64,000 nt of DNA from Betaproteobacteria bacterium (GCA_013298765.1 JAAFJA010000003.1:310001-374000), one strand, 5' to 3'. Shown: positions 32,714 through 43,344, numbered from the stretch's first letter. Program-made: numbers and translations. Notes: generated from the letters alone by a model not told the origin.

Positions 32714-34960
32714 TTACTGCCTCACGCAATCCACAAAATACCGCTCCTCGCCGTCGTACTTTTCCATCACGAGGCCGTGTACGTCGGTATCGAAGCCCGG
32801 CATGAGCGTGTTGAATTCGCGGGCGAATTTGAGGTAATCGACGATTGTTTTATTGAAGCGTTCGCCTGGGATTAAAAGCGGGATACCCGGCGGATACGGC
32901 GTCACCAACATCGCGGTAATGCGGCCTTCAAGTTCGTCAATCGGCACACGATCCACTTTGCGATGCGCGAGATGCTCGAATGCGTCCGAGGGCTTCATCG
33001 CGGGCTCCATCGGCGAGAGATACATCTCAGTGGTGACGCGCGCAACGTCGTATTTGCGATAGGCCTCGTGAATCTTCTGCGCGAGATCGCGCAGACCCAC
33101 CCGCTCGTACTGCGGATAGTGCTGCACGAATTCGGGCATCACACGCCAGAGCGGTTGGTTCTGGTCGTAATCCATCTTGAACTGTTGCAGCTCGGTGACG
33201 AGCGAATTCCATCGCCCCTTGGTAATGCCAATAGTGAACATCACGAAGAACGAATAGAGTCCGGTCTTCTCGACGACCACACCATGTTCGGCCAGATACT
33301 TGGTGACCAGCGCGGCGGGAATTCCGGTATCCGCGAATTTCCCGGAGATGTCGAGCCCAGGCGTAACAATCGTCGCCTTGATCGGATCAAGCATGTTGAA
33401 GCCGGTCTCGATACCTTTACCGAAGCCGTGCCAGGTATCTGTCGGCTTTAGGAACCAGTCTTCTCGCTTGCCCGCGCCCACGTGCTCGAACTCGGTCGGT
33501 CCCCAGGTCGTGAACCACCAATCCTTACCGAACTCTCGATCGACCTTCGCCATCGCGCGACGGAAATCGAGCGCTTCGGAAATGCTCTCTTCGACGAGCG
33601 CGCCACCGCCCGGCTGCTCCATCATCGCGGCCGCTACGTCACAGCTCGCGATGATCGCGTACTGCGGCGAGGTAGACGTGTGCATCAAATACGCTTCGTT
33701 AAATCGCGTGGTATCGAGCTTCAAATTCGCGGCGTCTTGCACGAGGATCTGTGAAGCTTGCGACAAGCCCGCGAGCAGCTTGTGGGTGCTCTGCGTGGCA
33801 AACACCATTGAGTCTTTGCACGGTGTCCGACCCGGGCCGATGGCGTGCATGTCTTGATACATCGGGTGAAACGCGGCGTGCGGCAACCAAGCCTCGTCGA
33901 AGTGAAGGTTCTCAACGTAGCCCTGCAACTCGCTCTTGATGGTCTCGACGTTGTAGAGCACGCCGTCGTACGTGCTCTGCGTAATGGTCATCACGCGCGG
34001 TTTCGCGGTTTTATCTTTCACCAACGGATGCGCATCAATCTTCTTCTGGATTGATTCGCGCGAAAACTCGCTCTTCGGGATCGGGCCGATGATGCCGAAA
34101 TGATTGCGCGTTGGCTGCAAAAAGATTGGCACCGTGCCGGTCATCATGATCGCATGCAGGATGCTCTTGTGGCAGTTGCGATCCACCAAAACGATGTCAT
34201 CACGCGCCACGTTCGCGTGCCAGACGACTTTGTTTGACGTGCTGGTGCCGTTAGTCACGAAGAACAAATGGTCCGCGCCAAAAATACGTGCGGCGTTGCG
34301 CTCTGAAGCGGCGACTGGGCCGGTGTGATCCAGCAGTTGACCCAACTCATCTACCGCGTTGCACACGTCAGCGCGCAGCATGTTCTCACCAAAAAACTGG
34401 TGAAACATTTGGCCTACCGGACTTTTTAGAAACGCGACGCCACCCGAGTGGCCTGGGCAATGCCACGAATACGAACCATCTCGCGCATAGGCCACCAGCT
34501 CTTTAAAAAACGGTGGCGGTAGCGCGTTCAAATATTTCGTCGCTTCACGAATGATGTTTCGCGCCACGAAATCGGGCGTGTCCTCAAACATGTGAATGAT
34601 GCCGTGCAGCTCTTTCAGAATGTCATTCGGAAGATGCTGAGACGTACGCGTTTCGCCAAACAAAAAGATCGGCACATCGGCGTTGCGTTTGCGCGTTTCG
34701 TGAATGAACTTTTGTAGTTCTTGCACCGCTTTCGAATAATCGCCATCGATATCAAGCTCTTCATCATCGATCGATACGATGAATGCGCCGGCGCGCGCCG
34801 ATTGATTGGCCACCATGCCTACGTCGACATAGGTAAAACCACCTACAACCTCCATCCCCTGCTCTTCGAGCGCTTTAGCCACGGCGCGGATGCCTAAGCC
34901 GGACGACGACTCGGCACGCCAGTCTTCGTCGATGATGATGATGGGGAAACGGAATTTCAT
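32714..34960 (-). CDS. Orn/Lys/Arg decarboxylase, PLP-dependent
   Basis: Encodes 748 residues with the three-part layout of large basic amino acid decarboxylases: an N-terminal response-regulator-like wing domain (residues 1-130), the fold type I PLP domain with Schiff-base Lys in STHKLLAGLSQASQ (about residue 393) and HFDEAWLPHAAFHPMY (PLP-contacting Asp), and a C-terminal domain from about 600. The sequence around the Lys is closer to LdcC/AdiA than to SpeC. It would make a polyamine or consume protons in acid. No antiporter gene adjoins it, so the substrate (Arg, Lys or Orn) is open. Confidence 0.93.
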   Translation of the reverse strand: MKFRFPIIIIDEDWRAESSSGLGIRAVAKALEEQGMEVVGGFTYVDVGMVANQSARAGAFIVSIDDEELDIDGDYSKAVQELQKFIHETRKRNADVPIFLFGETRTSQHLPNDILKELHGIIHMFEDTPDFVARNIIREATKYLNALPPPFFKELVAYARDGSYSWHCPGHSGGVAFLKSPVGQMFHQFFGENMLRADVCNAVDELGQLLDHTGPVAASERNAARIFGADHLFFVTNGTSTSNKVVWHANVARDDIVLVDRNCHKSILHAIMMTGTVPIFLQPTRNHFGIIGPIPKSEFSRESIQKKIDAHPLVKDKTAKPRVMTITQSTYDGVLYNVETIKSELQGYVENLHFDEAWLPHAAFHPMYQDMHAIGPGRTPCKDSMVFATQSTHKLLAGLSQASQILVQDAANLKLDTTRFNEAYLMHTSTSPQYAIIASCDVAAAMMEQPGGGALVEESISEALDFRRAMAKVDREFGKDWWFTTWGPTEFEHVGAGKREDWFLKPTDTWHGFGKGIETGFNMLDPIKATIVTPGLDISGKFADTGIPAALVTKYLAEHGVVVEKTGLYSFFVMFTIGITKGRWNSLVTELQQFKMDYDQNQPLWRVMPEFVQHYPQYERVGLRDLAQKIHEAYRKYDVARVTTEMYLSPMEPAMKPSDAFEHLAHRKVDRVPIDELEGRITAMLVTPYPPGIPLLIPGERFNKTIVDYLKFAREFNTLMPGFDTDVHGLVMEKYDGEERYFVDCVRQ

Positions 34961-35251
34961 GGAACGCGGCCTTTCGAGCGGTCAGCAACACAAGCAGCGA
35001 ATGCTACAGAAAAACGCTTCTGACAATGTGGCTTTACAAGGCTACATGCGGGTTTCAGCGATGCTGCGTCGCGGTATACTTTGACCCCATTCACTCGCGC
35101 GATGCTGACGCTCGCGTAAAGCTGTTCCCGCCTCATGAAGCATCTCTCGCTTCGCTCGCTTGCCCGATGGATTTCACCCAATGCAGTGCCGCTTTCAACC
35201 AGCGCGATACCTGCATCTGATTCCTCGCTCAGCACGGGGTCGCCACAGCGG

Positions 35252-38200
35252 ATGAAAATTGCTGAAAAGGCCGCGCTTATTGGGCAAGCGGGCAGCGAGG
35301 GCGAGCGCCGCATTCGCGAAATTCCTTACAACTACACCAGTTTCTCCGACAAAGAAATTGTGCAGCGCTTGCTTGGCGCAGACGCCTGGGATGTGCTTCA
35401 GTCGCTTCGGGGCGAGCGAAAAACTGGACGCAGCGCGCGGATGCTGTTCGAAGTGCTAGGCGACATCTGGGTGGTTGAGCGCAATCCGTATCTACAAGAC
35501 GATTTGGTTGAAAACCCAAAGCGCCGTGCGATGCTGATCGAAGCGTTGCGCCATCGTTTAGGAGAGGTTCAAAAACGACGTGTCGTCCAGTTAGTGGATG
35601 ACGACGCCAAGTTCCGCGACGAAAAAGTGGGCGAACTGCTGGTGCGCGCGACGAAAGCCGTAGACGAATTCGAAAAGCAATTCCGCGACACCTACGACCT
35701 GCGCAAACGCATCACCAAAGTGCTCGGCAAGGTAACGCACAAAGACAACATTACGTTCGATGGCCTCGCGCGCGTGAGCCACGTGACCGATGCAACCGAC
35801 TGGCGTGTCGAGTATCCGTTTGTTGTGTTGCATCCGGACACAGAGGCTGAGGTTATAGGTCTGGTGAAAGGCTGCATTGAGCTGGGTCTGACCATTATTC
35901 CTCGCGGCGGCGGCACCGGTTACACCGGTGGCGCGATTCCACTCACCAAGCTCTCCGCTGTTATCAACACCGAAAAGCTCGAAACGATTTCGCCGGTGAA
36001 ATACGAAGTGCTGCCGGGACACACCGAGCCGTATGGCGTGATCGAGTGTGAAGCGGGCGTGGTTACCCGTCGCGGCATGGAAGCCGCGGAGCACGCGGGC
36101 CTTGTGTGGGCATGCGACCCCACGAGCGCCGATGCAAGCTGTATCGGCGGCAATATCGCGATGAATGCGGGCGGCAAGAAGGCCGTGCTTTGGGGAACTG
36201 CGCTCGATAACCTTGTGCAATGGCGCATGGTGACGCCGCAAGGCGAGTGGCTCGAAGTTACGCGCATGGATCACAACTTAGGCAAGATTCATGATGCCAA
36301 TCACGCGACGTTTCGCTTGCAGTATTTCGATGAAAGCTTGAATCGAGCGAAACCGCTGCGTGAAGAAACGCTCATCATTCCCGGCCCTTCTTTCAGGAAG
36401 ATTGGCCTCGGTAAAGATGTGACCGACAAATTTTTGAGTGGCCTGCCCGGCATTCAAAAAGAGGGCTGCGACGGCCTGATTACATGGTCGAAATGGATCC
36501 TGCATAAGATGCCCCCGCATACGCGTACGGTGTGCATGGAGTTCTTCGGGCAAGTGCGCGACTCCGTTCCCGCAATCGTTGAGGTGAAGGATTTCCTCGA
36601 CGCGCTGCCGAAAAATGGCAACGCCCGCGTGATGCTCTCGGGGCTTGAGCACTTAGATGAGCGCTATGTAAAGGCGGTTGGATACGCCACCAAAGCCAAG
36701 CGCCATGGGCGTCCGAAGATGGTTCTGATCGGCGATATCGTCGGCGATGACGAAAATGAGGTGGCGAAGGCGGCCTCCGAGGTGGTCCGAATTTGCAATG
36801 CGCGCGGTGCCGAAGGGTTTGTCGCCGTCACCAGTGAAACGCGCAAAAAATTCTGGTTGGACCGCGCACGCACGGCCGCAATTGCGAAGCACACGAATGC
36901 GTTCAAACTCAACGAAGACGTAGTGATTCCACTTAATCGCATGGGCGACTATTGCGATGGTATTGAGCGGATCAATATCGAACTGTCGATCAAAAACAAA
37001 CTCGCGTTGTGTACCGAACTCGAAAAATTCTTCGAAGGCGCGATGCCGCAGCATCGCTATGAAGAGTTTGGCGTTTCGGCGGAATTGCTCGAAGAAAAAG
37101 TGAGTGAAGCGCACGCGTTGGTGCAGTCAACGCGAAAGAAATGGTTTGACCTGCTTGAGCTTGTCGCGCCCTCGTCCATCTGCAATACGGAACCGTTGTT
37201 TGCTCGCGCGAATTTCGACGAGCAAATCGAGGCAGAAGCGCTTTTCCGAAAGCTGCAGTCGCACGAAATTCGCGTATCGTGGAAGTCGCAGATCAAAGCG
37301 CCGCTTGAAGATATCTTTGCGGGCGAAGCGTTAAAGCCGATCGTTGATCGCGTCAAAGCGATTCACAAAGAAGTTTTGCGCGGACGCGTGTGGGTGGCGC
37401 TGCATATGCACGCTGGCGACGGCAACGTGCATACGAATTTGCCCGTAAACAGCGACAACTACGAAATGTTGCAAGAGGCGAACACAGCCGTTACACGCAT
37501 CATGAAACTCGCGCGAGCGCTCGATGGCGTGATTTCCGGCGAACACGGCATCGGCATTACCAAACTCGAATTTTTGACCGACAACGAGATTGGCCCCTTC
37601 CAACGCTACAAACAAAAAGTCGATCCTGAAGGTCGCTTCAACAAAGGCAAACTACTACCTGGTGGCGATTTGCGCTACGCGTATACGCCTTCGTTCGGTT
37701 TGCTTGGGAGCGAATCGCTCATTCTTGAAGCCTCCGAAATCGGCGCGATCAGCGATTCGATCAAAGATTGTTTGCGCTGCGGCAAGTGCAAGCCTGTGTG
37801 CGCGACGCATGTGCCGCGCGCGAATCTGCTTTATTCGCCACGCAACAAAATTCTCGCGACGGGTTTGCTGGTTGAAGCGTTTCTCTATGAAGAGCAAACG
37901 CGGCGTGGCGTATCGCTTCGCCATTGGGACGAGCTCACCGATGTGGCCGATCATTGCACGGTGTGTCACAAGTGTGTGAACCCTTGCCCGGTGGACATTG
38001 ACTTCGGCAATGTCTCGATGGCGATGCGAAATCTGTTGCGCAAAGAAGGCAAGAAGAAATTCAATCCTGGCACCGCGATGGCAATGACCTTGCTCAACGC
38101 GCGCGATCCGGCGACGGTGAATCTCTTGAAGAGCACTGTGGTCAACATGGGCTACAAAGCGCAGCGCTTTGCTCATACGCTCGCGAAACGCTTCGGCGTG

Positions 38201-39208
38201 CTCGGCGATCAAACAAAGCGACCACCTTCGACCACGGGCGGTCGCCCGCCGATTAAGGCGCAGGTCATTCACTTCATCAACAAGCCAATGCCAGGTGGTT
38301 TACCCAAGCAAACGGCGCGCAAACTGCTCGATGTTGAGGACGACAAAATCGTGCCGATCATTCGCAATCCGAAGTTGAGTGCGGATGAGCAAGAAGCGGT
38401 GTTTTATTTCCCGGGCTGTGGCTCGGAGCGACTGTTCTCGCAAGTCGGGTTAGCGACGCAGGCGATGCTCTGGCATGTCGGTGCGCAAACGGTGTTGCCG
38501 CCGGGCTATCTCTGTTGCGGTTATCCGCAAACGGCAAGTGGTAACCACGATAAAGGCCAGGAAATCATCACTGATAACCGCGTGCTTTTCCATCGCATGG
38601 CGAACACGCTGAACTATCTGGATATCAAAACGGTGATCGTCTCGTGCGGCACCTGCATGGATCAATTGCAGAAGTACGAATTCGAAAAGATCTTCCCGGG
38701 ATGTCGTTTGCTAGACATTCACGAATACCTGATGGAAAAGGGCGTGAAGCTCGAAAACATCACCGGTACGCGGTACATGTATCACGATCCGTGCCACACG
38801 CCCATGAAAACATACGCTCCCACTAAAGTAGTGAATGAGTTGATGGGGCAAGAAATCGATCTAAACGCCCGATGCTGTGGGGAGTCGGGCACGCTCGCCG
38901 TAACCCGACCTGACATTTCCACGCAAGTGCGCTTCCGCAAAGAAGAAGAGATGAGAAAGGGCGCCGACAAACTGCGCGCGATTCCTGTGAAATCAGCGTC
39001 TGGCGCAGAAACCAAATTCGATGGCGACGTGAAAATTCTCACTAGCTGCCCAAGCTGCCTGCAGGGCTTGTCGCGCTACGACAACGACAGCGGCACCAAA
39101 GCCGACTACATCGTCGTCGAAATCGCCAAACACGTGCTCGGCGAGAAGTGGATGCCGGAGTATGTGGAGAAGGCGCGCAATGGTGGGATTGAGCGGGTGT
39201 TGGTGTAG
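35252..39208 (+). CDS. DUF3683-type FAD/4Fe-4S oxidoreductase
   Basis: Encodes 1318 residues from the ATG at 35252; an in-frame ATG at 35135 would add 39 poorly conserved-looking residues, and family members start shortly before [12 protein letters not shown]. Domain order: DUF3683 (about 20-150), FAD-binding type 4 ([36 protein letters not shown]), FAD-linked oxidase C-terminal ([26 protein letters not shown]), two 4Fe-4S motifs ([11 protein letters not shown] near residue 840; [12 protein letters not shown] near 905) and two CCG domains ([10 protein letters not shown] ... [14 protein letters not shown] ... CCGESG). It resembles D-lactate/glycolate dehydrogenase fused to its GlcF-like partner and is typical of Betaproteobacteria. 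Substrate unproven. Confidence 0.95.
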   Translation: MKIAEKAALIGQAGSEGERRIREIPYNYTSFSDKEIVQRLLGADAWDVLQSLRGERKTGRSARMLFEVLGDIWVVERNPYLQDDLVENPKRRAMLIEALRHRLGEVQKRRVVQLVDDDAKFRDEKVGELLVRATKAVDEFEKQFRDTYDLRKRITKVLGKVTHKDNITFDGLARVSHVTDATDWRVEYPFVVLHPDTEAEVIGLVKGCIELGLTIIPRGGGTGYTGGAIPLTKLSAVINTEKLETISPVKYEVLPGHTEPYGVIECEAGVVTRRGMEAAEHAGLVWACDPTSADASCIGGNIAMNAGGKKAVLWGTALDNLVQWRMVTPQGEWLEVTRMDHNLGKIHDANHATFRLQYFDESLNRAKPLREETLIIPGPSFRKIGLGKDVTDKFLSGLPGIQKEGCDGLITWSKWILHKMPPHTRTVCMEFFGQVRDSVPAIVEVKDFLDALPKNGNARVMLSGLEHLDERYVKAVGYATKAKRHGRPKMVLIGDIVGDDENEVAKAASEVVRICNARGAEGFVAVTSETRKKFWLDRARTAAIAKHTNAFKLNEDVVIPLNRMGDYCDGIERINIELSIKNKLALCTELEKFFEGAMPQHRYEEFGVSAELLEEKVSEAHALVQSTRKKWFDLLELVAPSSICNTEPLFARANFDEQIEAEALFRKLQSHEIRVSWKSQIKAPLEDIFAGEALKPIVDRVKAIHKEVLRGRVWVALHMHAGDGNVHTNLPVNSDNYEMLQEANTAVTRIMKLARALDGVISGEHGIGITKLEFLTDNEIGPFQRYKQKVDPEGRFNKGKLLPGGDLRYAYTPSFGLLGSESLILEASEIGAISDSIKDCLRCGKCKPVCATHVPRANLLYSPRNKILATGLLVEAFLYEEQTRRGVSLRHWDELTDVADHCTVCHKCVNPCPVDIDFGNVSMAMRNLLRKEGKKKFNPGTAMAMTLLNARDPATVNLLKSTVVNMGYKAQRFAHTLAKRFGVLGDQTKRPPSTTGGRPPIKAQVIHFINKPMPGGLPKQTARKLLDVEDDKIVPIIRNPKLSADEQEAVFYFPGCGSERLFSQVGLATQAMLWHVGAQTVLPPGYLCCGYPQTASGNHDKGQEIITDNRVLFHRMANTLNYLDIKTVIVSCGTCMDQLQKYEFEKIFPGCRLLDIHEYLMEKGVKLENITGTRYMYHDPCHTPMKTYAPTKVVNELMGQEIDLNARCCGESGTLAVTRPDISTQVRFRKEEEMRKGADKLRAIPVKSASGAETKFDGDVKILTSCPSCLQGLSRYDNDSGTKADYIVVEIAKHVLGEKWMPEYVEKARNGGIERVLV

Positions 39209-39210
39209 CG

Positions 39211-39402
39211 TTATTGTTTGAAATCAACTTCGCGTACTGTCCACATTGACGCTCTAGCAGGATGAAATTCCATGCTCTCCGATGTGAGATTTATTGCGAG
39301 TTGACTGGCACTCTCGTTGTCCACCTCCCACAGGCAGACTGCGGCTATAGGTTCTGATCGCCAAGCGATCTCATCATGAAGTTCAATTTCGAATCTATTC
39401 AT
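39211..39402 (-). CDS. Small hypothetical protein
   Basis: Encodes 63 residues from the ATG at 39402, which has an AGGA ribosome site 7 bases upstream; the frame runs further up without a better start. Acidic, no signal peptide or membrane segment, two Trp-containing stretches (IAWRSEPIAAVCLWEVDNES). It converges with the preceding oxidoreductase gene with only 2 bases between stops. Family not recognised. Confidence 0.5.
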   Translation of the reverse strand: MNRFEIELHDEIAWRSEPIAAVCLWEVDNESASQLAINLTSESMEFHPARASMWTVREVDFKQ

Positions 39403-39538
39403 CGTGTAGTCCTGTTGCTTCTGTTCGGGCAATTTGGCGTAAAGAACTAGGCGGCACAAGTGACGTCTCTAGGTCGTTTGTGTTGTCGACAAGCCGCGAG
39501 GCTCTTCTGGTGCGTACCAACTTTGATACGCTCGCCGC

Positions 39539-39889
39539 ATGTCGAAACGCCTAGCGACAATCACCCCAACGTTAACGGTTCGCTTCCATGCGACGACGTC
39601 CGGCGCAGAGCCTGTTCGCGATTGGCTGCGTGAACTGCCCTCCGGGTAGCGATTATTGATTGGTGAAGACATCAAAGCCGTTCAGTTTCGATGGCCGCTC
39701 GGAATGCCGCTTGTCCGAAAGCTCACATCAAAAGTGTGGGAGGTGCGCACAAATTTGCCGAACAGGATTGCGCGCGTTTTGTTCACGATCTCCGAAAACG
39801 AGATGATTTTGTTGCACGGCTTCATCAAGAAAACACAGTCGACGCTCGCAACTGACAATCGCCTTGCCGAGCAGCGAATCGACTTTTGA
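39539..39889 (+). pseudogene. HigB/RelE-like (Gp49 family) toxin, broken by stop
   Basis: Reading from the ATG at 39539 gives an intact toxin N-terminus (VRFHATTSGAEPVRDWLRELPSG) that hits a TAG at 39647-39649 and then continues in the same frame with RLLIGEDIKAVQFRWPLGMPLVRKL, WEVRTNLPNRIARVLFTI and LLHGFIKKTQ, the conserved core of phage-derived Gp49/HigB-type toxins. The stop replaces a residue usually Asp/Glu, so a single nonsense change explains it. Total would be 116 residues. A TTG at 39656 could restart a 77-residue C-terminal piece. The antitoxin gene downstream is intact. Confidence 0.8.
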
Positions 39890-39901
39890 GACGAAACGAA
39901 T

Positions 39902-40180
39902 ATGCCCAAAGGCTCAAACTTTGATGACTTCCTGAAAGAGGAAGGGCTCTACGAACTAGCGACTGCGGCTGCAATGAAGAAGGTTTTGGCCATTCAGATT
40001 GAAGAGGCGATGCGCGAACAAAAATTGACCAAAACAGAGATGGCCAAGCGCATGCACACGAGCCGCGCAGCGCTCAATCGATTGCTCGATGAAACTGATA
40101 CGAGCCTCACCTTAACGACGCTCGCAGGTGCTGCAGCTGCGCTCGGAAAGAGGATGCGGATCGAACTTGTGCCGTCGTAG
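39902..40180 (+). CDS. HigA-like XRE antitoxin
   Basis: Encodes 92 residues. The helix-turn-helix lies at about residues 40-75 (EQKLTKTEMAKRMHTSRAALNRLLDETDTSLTLTTLAGAAAALGKRM), typical of antitoxins paired with Gp49/HigB toxins. It starts 12 bases after the toxin stop, matching the toxin-first order of such loci. Since the toxin is interrupted, it may survive as a free regulator or protect against related toxins. Confidence 0.85.
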   Translation: MPKGSNFDDFLKEEGLYELATAAAMKKVLAIQIEEAMREQKLTKTEMAKRMHTSRAALNRLLDETDTSLTLTTLAGAAAALGKRMRIELVPS

Positions 40181-40267
40181 TTGGCGTAACTCGATTCAAT
40201 GTGATTTGCATCAAACTCCCGCGCCGTGCATCCGACAGAATCACCATAACCCTTTTAGGAGACCACG

Positions 40268-40690
40268 ATGAAAGTTCTACTCGCCGTTGATGGCAGCAAA
40301 CACACGAAGACGATGTTGGCGTATCTCACCACGCACGAAGGCTTGCTGGGCGTGAAGCCTGAATATGTCGTATTGAATGTGCAATTGCCGATTCCGTCGC
40401 GTGCGGCGAAGGCGGTTGGGAAAGAGATCGTCGCGGAGTATCACCATGCAGAATCCGAGGCGGTGCTCGGTGCGGTGTGCAAATTTCTTGATCGCCATGA
40501 GGCGAATTACAAGACGCGCGTTACTGTCGGTAGTCCCGCCGATGAAATTCTGAAAGCGGCGGGCAAAGAGAAGGTGGATTTGATCGTCATGGGATCGCGC
40601 GGCCATGGCACGTTTGCTTCGATGATTCTTGGGTCAGTCGCGCAAAAAGTGCTCACGCATGCGGATGTGCCAGTGATGGTTGTGCGCTAA
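40268..40690 (+). CDS. Universal stress protein (UspA family)
   Basis: Encodes 140 residues, a single Usp domain. N-terminal KVLLAVDGSKHTKT and the ATP-binding signature near the C-terminus GSRGHGTFASMILGSVAQKVL (G-x2-G-x9-G-S) indicate a nucleotide-binding member. A good AGGAG ribosome site lies 7 bases upstream. Followed by a bidirectional terminator shared with dodecin. Role likely in stress survival; the partner is unknown. Confidence 0.93.
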   Translation: MKVLLAVDGSKHTKTMLAYLTTHEGLLGVKPEYVVLNVQLPIPSRAAKAVGKEIVAEYHHAESEAVLGAVCKFLDRHEANYKTRVTVGSPADEILKAAGKEKVDLIVMGSRGHGTFASMILGSVAQKVLTHADVPVMVVR

Positions 40691-40704
40691 CGCGAGGTGG
40701 CACA

Positions 40705-40735
40705 CAAAAAAGGGCGCCGATGTGGCGCCCTTTTT
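40705..40735. terminator. Bidirectional rho-independent terminator
   Basis: AAAAAAGGGCGCC / GGCGCCCTTTTT stem with GATGT loop between the converging usp and dodecin genes. Confidence 0.9.
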
Positions 40736-40773
40736 GTTAATGGGAATTGATACTTCTGGCGTGATGCGCGGAC

Positions 40774-40977
40774 TTAATCGGCGAGGATGAAGGTTACTTT
40801 CATCGAAACGCGGTACCCCGCAATCTTCCCTTTTTTGATCACGATTTTCTGATCCTGAACCCACGCGCCTTCGACGTTCTTCAACGTTTTGCAGGCGCGA
40901 TCAATGCCGGTTTTGATGGCATCGTCGAAACTCTTCTTCGATTCCGCAGTGATTTCTGTGACACGTGCGACGCTCAT
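40774..40977 (-). CDS. Dodecin
   Basis: Encodes 67 residues from the ATG at 40977, which has a strong GAAGGAGA ribosome site; the frame continues upstream to 41049 without support. Dodecins are hollow dodecamers that store flavins or CoA. The sequence fits: VARVTEITAESKKSFDDAIKTGIDRACKTLKNVEGAWVQDQKIVI, with the flavin-stacking Trp in GAWVQDQ, and a C-terminal strand GYRVSMKVTFILAD. Upstream lies an AT-rich two-box element. Confidence 0.94.
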   Translation of the reverse strand: MSVARVTEITAESKKSFDDAIKTGIDRACKTLKNVEGAWVQDQKIVIKKGKIAGYRVSMKVTFILAD

Positions 40978-41110
40978 GGCGCTCTCCTTCGGTTGAGTGA
41001 GTGAACAAAACTTTGGCGTGAAACGCCAAGCCTTCGTTCTACGCCTCATCCAGGCGGACGTCTAGATCAGTGGATTCTGGTTCCTTTTGGCATTATCCAA
41101 CAGTCTGAAC

Positions 41111-41198
41111 GCCTCGATTAAATGGGGCGAAGCGCAGTTTTTATGCTTTATCGACAAAGAAACTCATTAGGCTTTAGCCCCGATTTAATCTGAGCTAG
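41111..41198. repeat. Two-box AT-rich intergenic element, copy 6
   Basis: Box GCCTCGATTAAATGGGGCG (41111-41129) and box AGCCCCGATTTAATCTGAGC (41176-41195), about 65 bases apart. It lies between the gpsA stop and the dodecin start, both on the minus strand. The second box is 15 bases from the gpsA stop. Confidence 0.65.
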
Positions 41199-41213
41199 AT
41201 CAAGTAGGTTAAT

Positions 41214-42212
41214 TTAGAACTCGCTACGCGGTTTGCGCGTGAGCAGCGCGCGAATCGCATCTTTCGGTGTGACATCACCATCCAAAAGCGCCGCAACCGC
41301 GCGAGTAATGGGAAGTTCGACCTGCTTCGACTCGGCGAGACGAGCCGCCAAGCCAGCGGCATACACGCCCTCTGCGACATGCCCCAGCTCGGTGAGGACG
41401 TCGGCGAGCGACTTCCCGCTTGCGAGCGCGAGCCCCACTTTGCGATTGCGCGACGCGTCACCAGTGGTGGTGAGCAAGACGTCGCCGACGCCAGCAAGCC
41501 CCATCACCGTTTCGGGCTGACCGCCGCACGCGACGACTAAGCGCATCAACTCGGCGAGCCCTCGCGTAACAAGCGCGGCTCGCGCGTTTGCGCCCAACGC
41601 TAAACCGTCGCACACGCCAGCGGCGATGGCGAACACGTTTTTGATCGCACCGCAGAGCGACACGCCGAACACGTCCGCACTCGCGTATATGCGCATCGCC
41701 TCATCTCGCAGCGAATGCACGAACTCATGCGCAAGCGCCTCATCATTCATGGCGCAGACAAGCGCGAGCGGCAGCCCGCGCGCGGTCTCGCTCGCAAAGC
41801 TCGGGCCGCTAATGACGCCTGTGGCAACGTCGCGTTCTCGACCAAATCGCTCTAACACCTGCGGCAAGAGCGCGACCTCATCGCCTTGCGCGACAAAGCC
41901 TTTTGCGAGTGATAGGACGGGCGCGTGTGAACGCTCATCAAGCTGAGCCAGCAAGGCTTCGGTCGCGGACACGGGGGCGCCAAGGATGATCAGGCTTGCA
42001 GAAGCGCTCGCGGATGCAAGTGATCCATCAAATTGCAAGCGTTCAGAAAGTCGAACGCCGGGCAGATAGTGAGCATTGACCCGCTGCTCAGCCATTGCAG
42101 CGAGCGCGATGGCATCGCGCCCCCAAAGCGTGACTTCATGGACGGGATTCGCCGCCAGACGAGAGGCGAATGCTGTTCCCCAAGCGCCGGAGCCGAGTAC
42201 TGCGATTTTCAT
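41214..42212 (-). CDS. gpsA: Glycerol-3-phosphate dehydrogenase [NAD(P)+]
   Basis: Encodes 332 residues. Reduces dihydroxyacetone phosphate to sn-glycerol 3-phosphate for phospholipid synthesis. The Rossmann motif VLGSGAWGTAFA is at residues 4-15; SLAKGF and GPSFASETARGLPLALV follow, and the catalytic Lys lies in VSLCGAIKNVFAIAAG; NARAALVTRGLAEL and GLAGVGDVLLTT complete the active site. First gene at the distal end of the gpsA/secB/grxC cluster, 60 bases from the SH3 gene. Confidence 0.96.
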   Translation of the reverse strand: MKIAVLGSGAWGTAFASRLAANPVHEVTLWGRDAIALAAMAEQRVNAHYLPGVRLSERLQFDGSLASASASASLIILGAPVSATEALLAQLDERSHAPVLSLAKGFVAQGDEVALLPQVLERFGRERDVATGVISGPSFASETARGLPLALVCAMNDEALAHEFVHSLRDEAMRIYASADVFGVSLCGAIKNVFAIAAGVCDGLALGANARAALVTRGLAELMRLVVACGGQPETVMGLAGVGDVLLTTTGDASRNRKVGLALASGKSLADVLTELGHVAEGVYAAGLAARLAESKQVELPITRAVAALLDGDVTPKDAIRALLTRKPRSEF

Positions 42213-42272
42213 AGCTGAGTCTCACCGAACATGGAAGTGACTCCACTCGCACTTACACGGAGATACGAACCG

Positions 42273-42731
42273 CTAGATTCCGAACAGCGAATCGATACGG
42301 AGAAAACCGATTTGGCCGTCGCGCGTGCGTACTTCTGCATACGCGTTGGTGGGCTGCGCGACGAGCGTGAGCAATACGCCGGGCTCCGCGCGGAAAATGA
42401 CTGGCGAGACCTCGTTTGCGCTGGCATGTACATCGACGGCAGCCGCCGATTTCACTTGCACCTGTGTTCGCTCGCCAAGCGCGCGACGCTCAACCCAGAC
42501 AAGCCCACCCTGTGCATCGCGCACCTTGTGCCAGCCTTCGATCGTAACGAGCACCTCAAGAGGCGTGCCGCGCGAATAGATGAATTGCTTTGTTGCGCGA
42601 GTGGACGGGCCTTCAAAAGCAACCGTCGCCGCATCAATGGTTTGCTTGAAATCCTCAGCGGAGACGAGCGGAGCCGCCAACGTGAAGAGGGCGGCAAGAG
42701 CCACCCCAGTCGGCGCAAAGATGCGGCGCAT
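42273..42731 (-). CDS. Periplasmic SH3-domain protein
   Basis: Encodes 152 residues. A signal peptide spans about residues 1-25 (ends VSA). Two bacterial SH3-like segments follow: ATKQFIYSRGTPLEVLVTIEGWHKVRDAQGGLVWVERRAL and VDVHASANEVSPVIFRAEPGVLLTLV...AEVRTRDGQIGFLRIDSLFGI. Known in the same gpsA-secB context in Betaproteobacteria. Probably binds murein or an envelope peptide; no enzyme motif seen. Starts 13 bases after secB. Confidence 0.85.
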   Translation of the reverse strand: MRRIFAPTGVALAALFTLAAPLVSAEDFKQTIDAATVAFEGPSTRATKQFIYSRGTPLEVLVTIEGWHKVRDAQGGLVWVERRALGERTQVQVKSAAAVDVHASANEVSPVIFRAEPGVLLTLVAQPTNAYAEVRTRDGQIGFLRIDSLFGI

Positions 42732-42744
42732 GCCGAAAAACCTC

Positions 42745-43224
42745 TTACTGCTTGGTCGCGCCTTGTGCTTGCTCGAGCTGAGCTTGCACGCGTGCTTGAT
42801 AAAGCGCGTCGAAATTGATTGGCTGGAGATACACCGCAGGGTAGCCCATGCGCTGAACGGCGTCCGAAATCACTTCGCGAACATACGGGAAGATGATGTT
42901 CGGGCAGTGCGAACCGAGCAGCGGCTGCACGTCGCTCTCGGGCACGTTACGAATCTGGAAAATGCCGCCCATCGCTGCTTCAACCAAGAACATCGTTTTG
43001 TCAGCGATCGTCGCCGTAACGGTGAGCTTTACGGTGACGTTAAAGAATCCATCTTCGATGACCGATGACTCGCTATCGATGCCCACGTTGACCGATGGGC
43101 CTTCGCGCCAAAGGTAGGCTTGTGGTGCGTTCGGGTTTTCCACGGAGAGATCTTTGAGGTAGAGCTTCTCAATCGAGAAAACGGGTGCGTTTGGATCTTG
43201 TTGTTGTGCGGGCGCGTCGGCCAT
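42745..43224 (-). CDS. secB: Protein-export chaperone SecB
   Basis: Encodes 159 residues. SecB tetramers hold preproteins unfolded and hand them to SecA. Typical features: FSIEKLYLKDLSVENPNAPQAY at the start, the acidic SecA-binding region (ESSVIEDGFFNVTVKLTVTA), GIFQIRNV and the CPNIIFPYVREVISDAVQRMGYPAVYLQPINFDALY stretch. Located between grxC and the SH3 gene as in many Betaproteobacteria. Confidence 0.97.
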   Translation of the reverse strand: MADAPAQQQDPNAPVFSIEKLYLKDLSVENPNAPQAYLWREGPSVNVGIDSESSVIEDGFFNVTVKLTVTATIADKTMFLVEAAMGGIFQIRNVPESDVQPLLGSHCPNIIFPYVREVISDAVQRMGYPAVYLQPINFDALYQARVQAQLEQAQGATKQ

Positions 43225-43344
43225 GATGTGCTTTCAGTGAAATAAGACGTAACCCGCTATTTTAGGGGTTTAGCGGAAGAGAGAAATAACCCGAGCGACC
43301 TGCTCGGCGGCAAAGAAACGGCTCGTTTGCGGAGGCTTGCCAAG

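Noticed and set aside
39469-39675. Minus-strand frame of 68 codons opposite the HigB-like locus.
   Set aside because: It is the antisense of the interrupted toxin gene, whose sense frame matches a known family on both sides of the stop.
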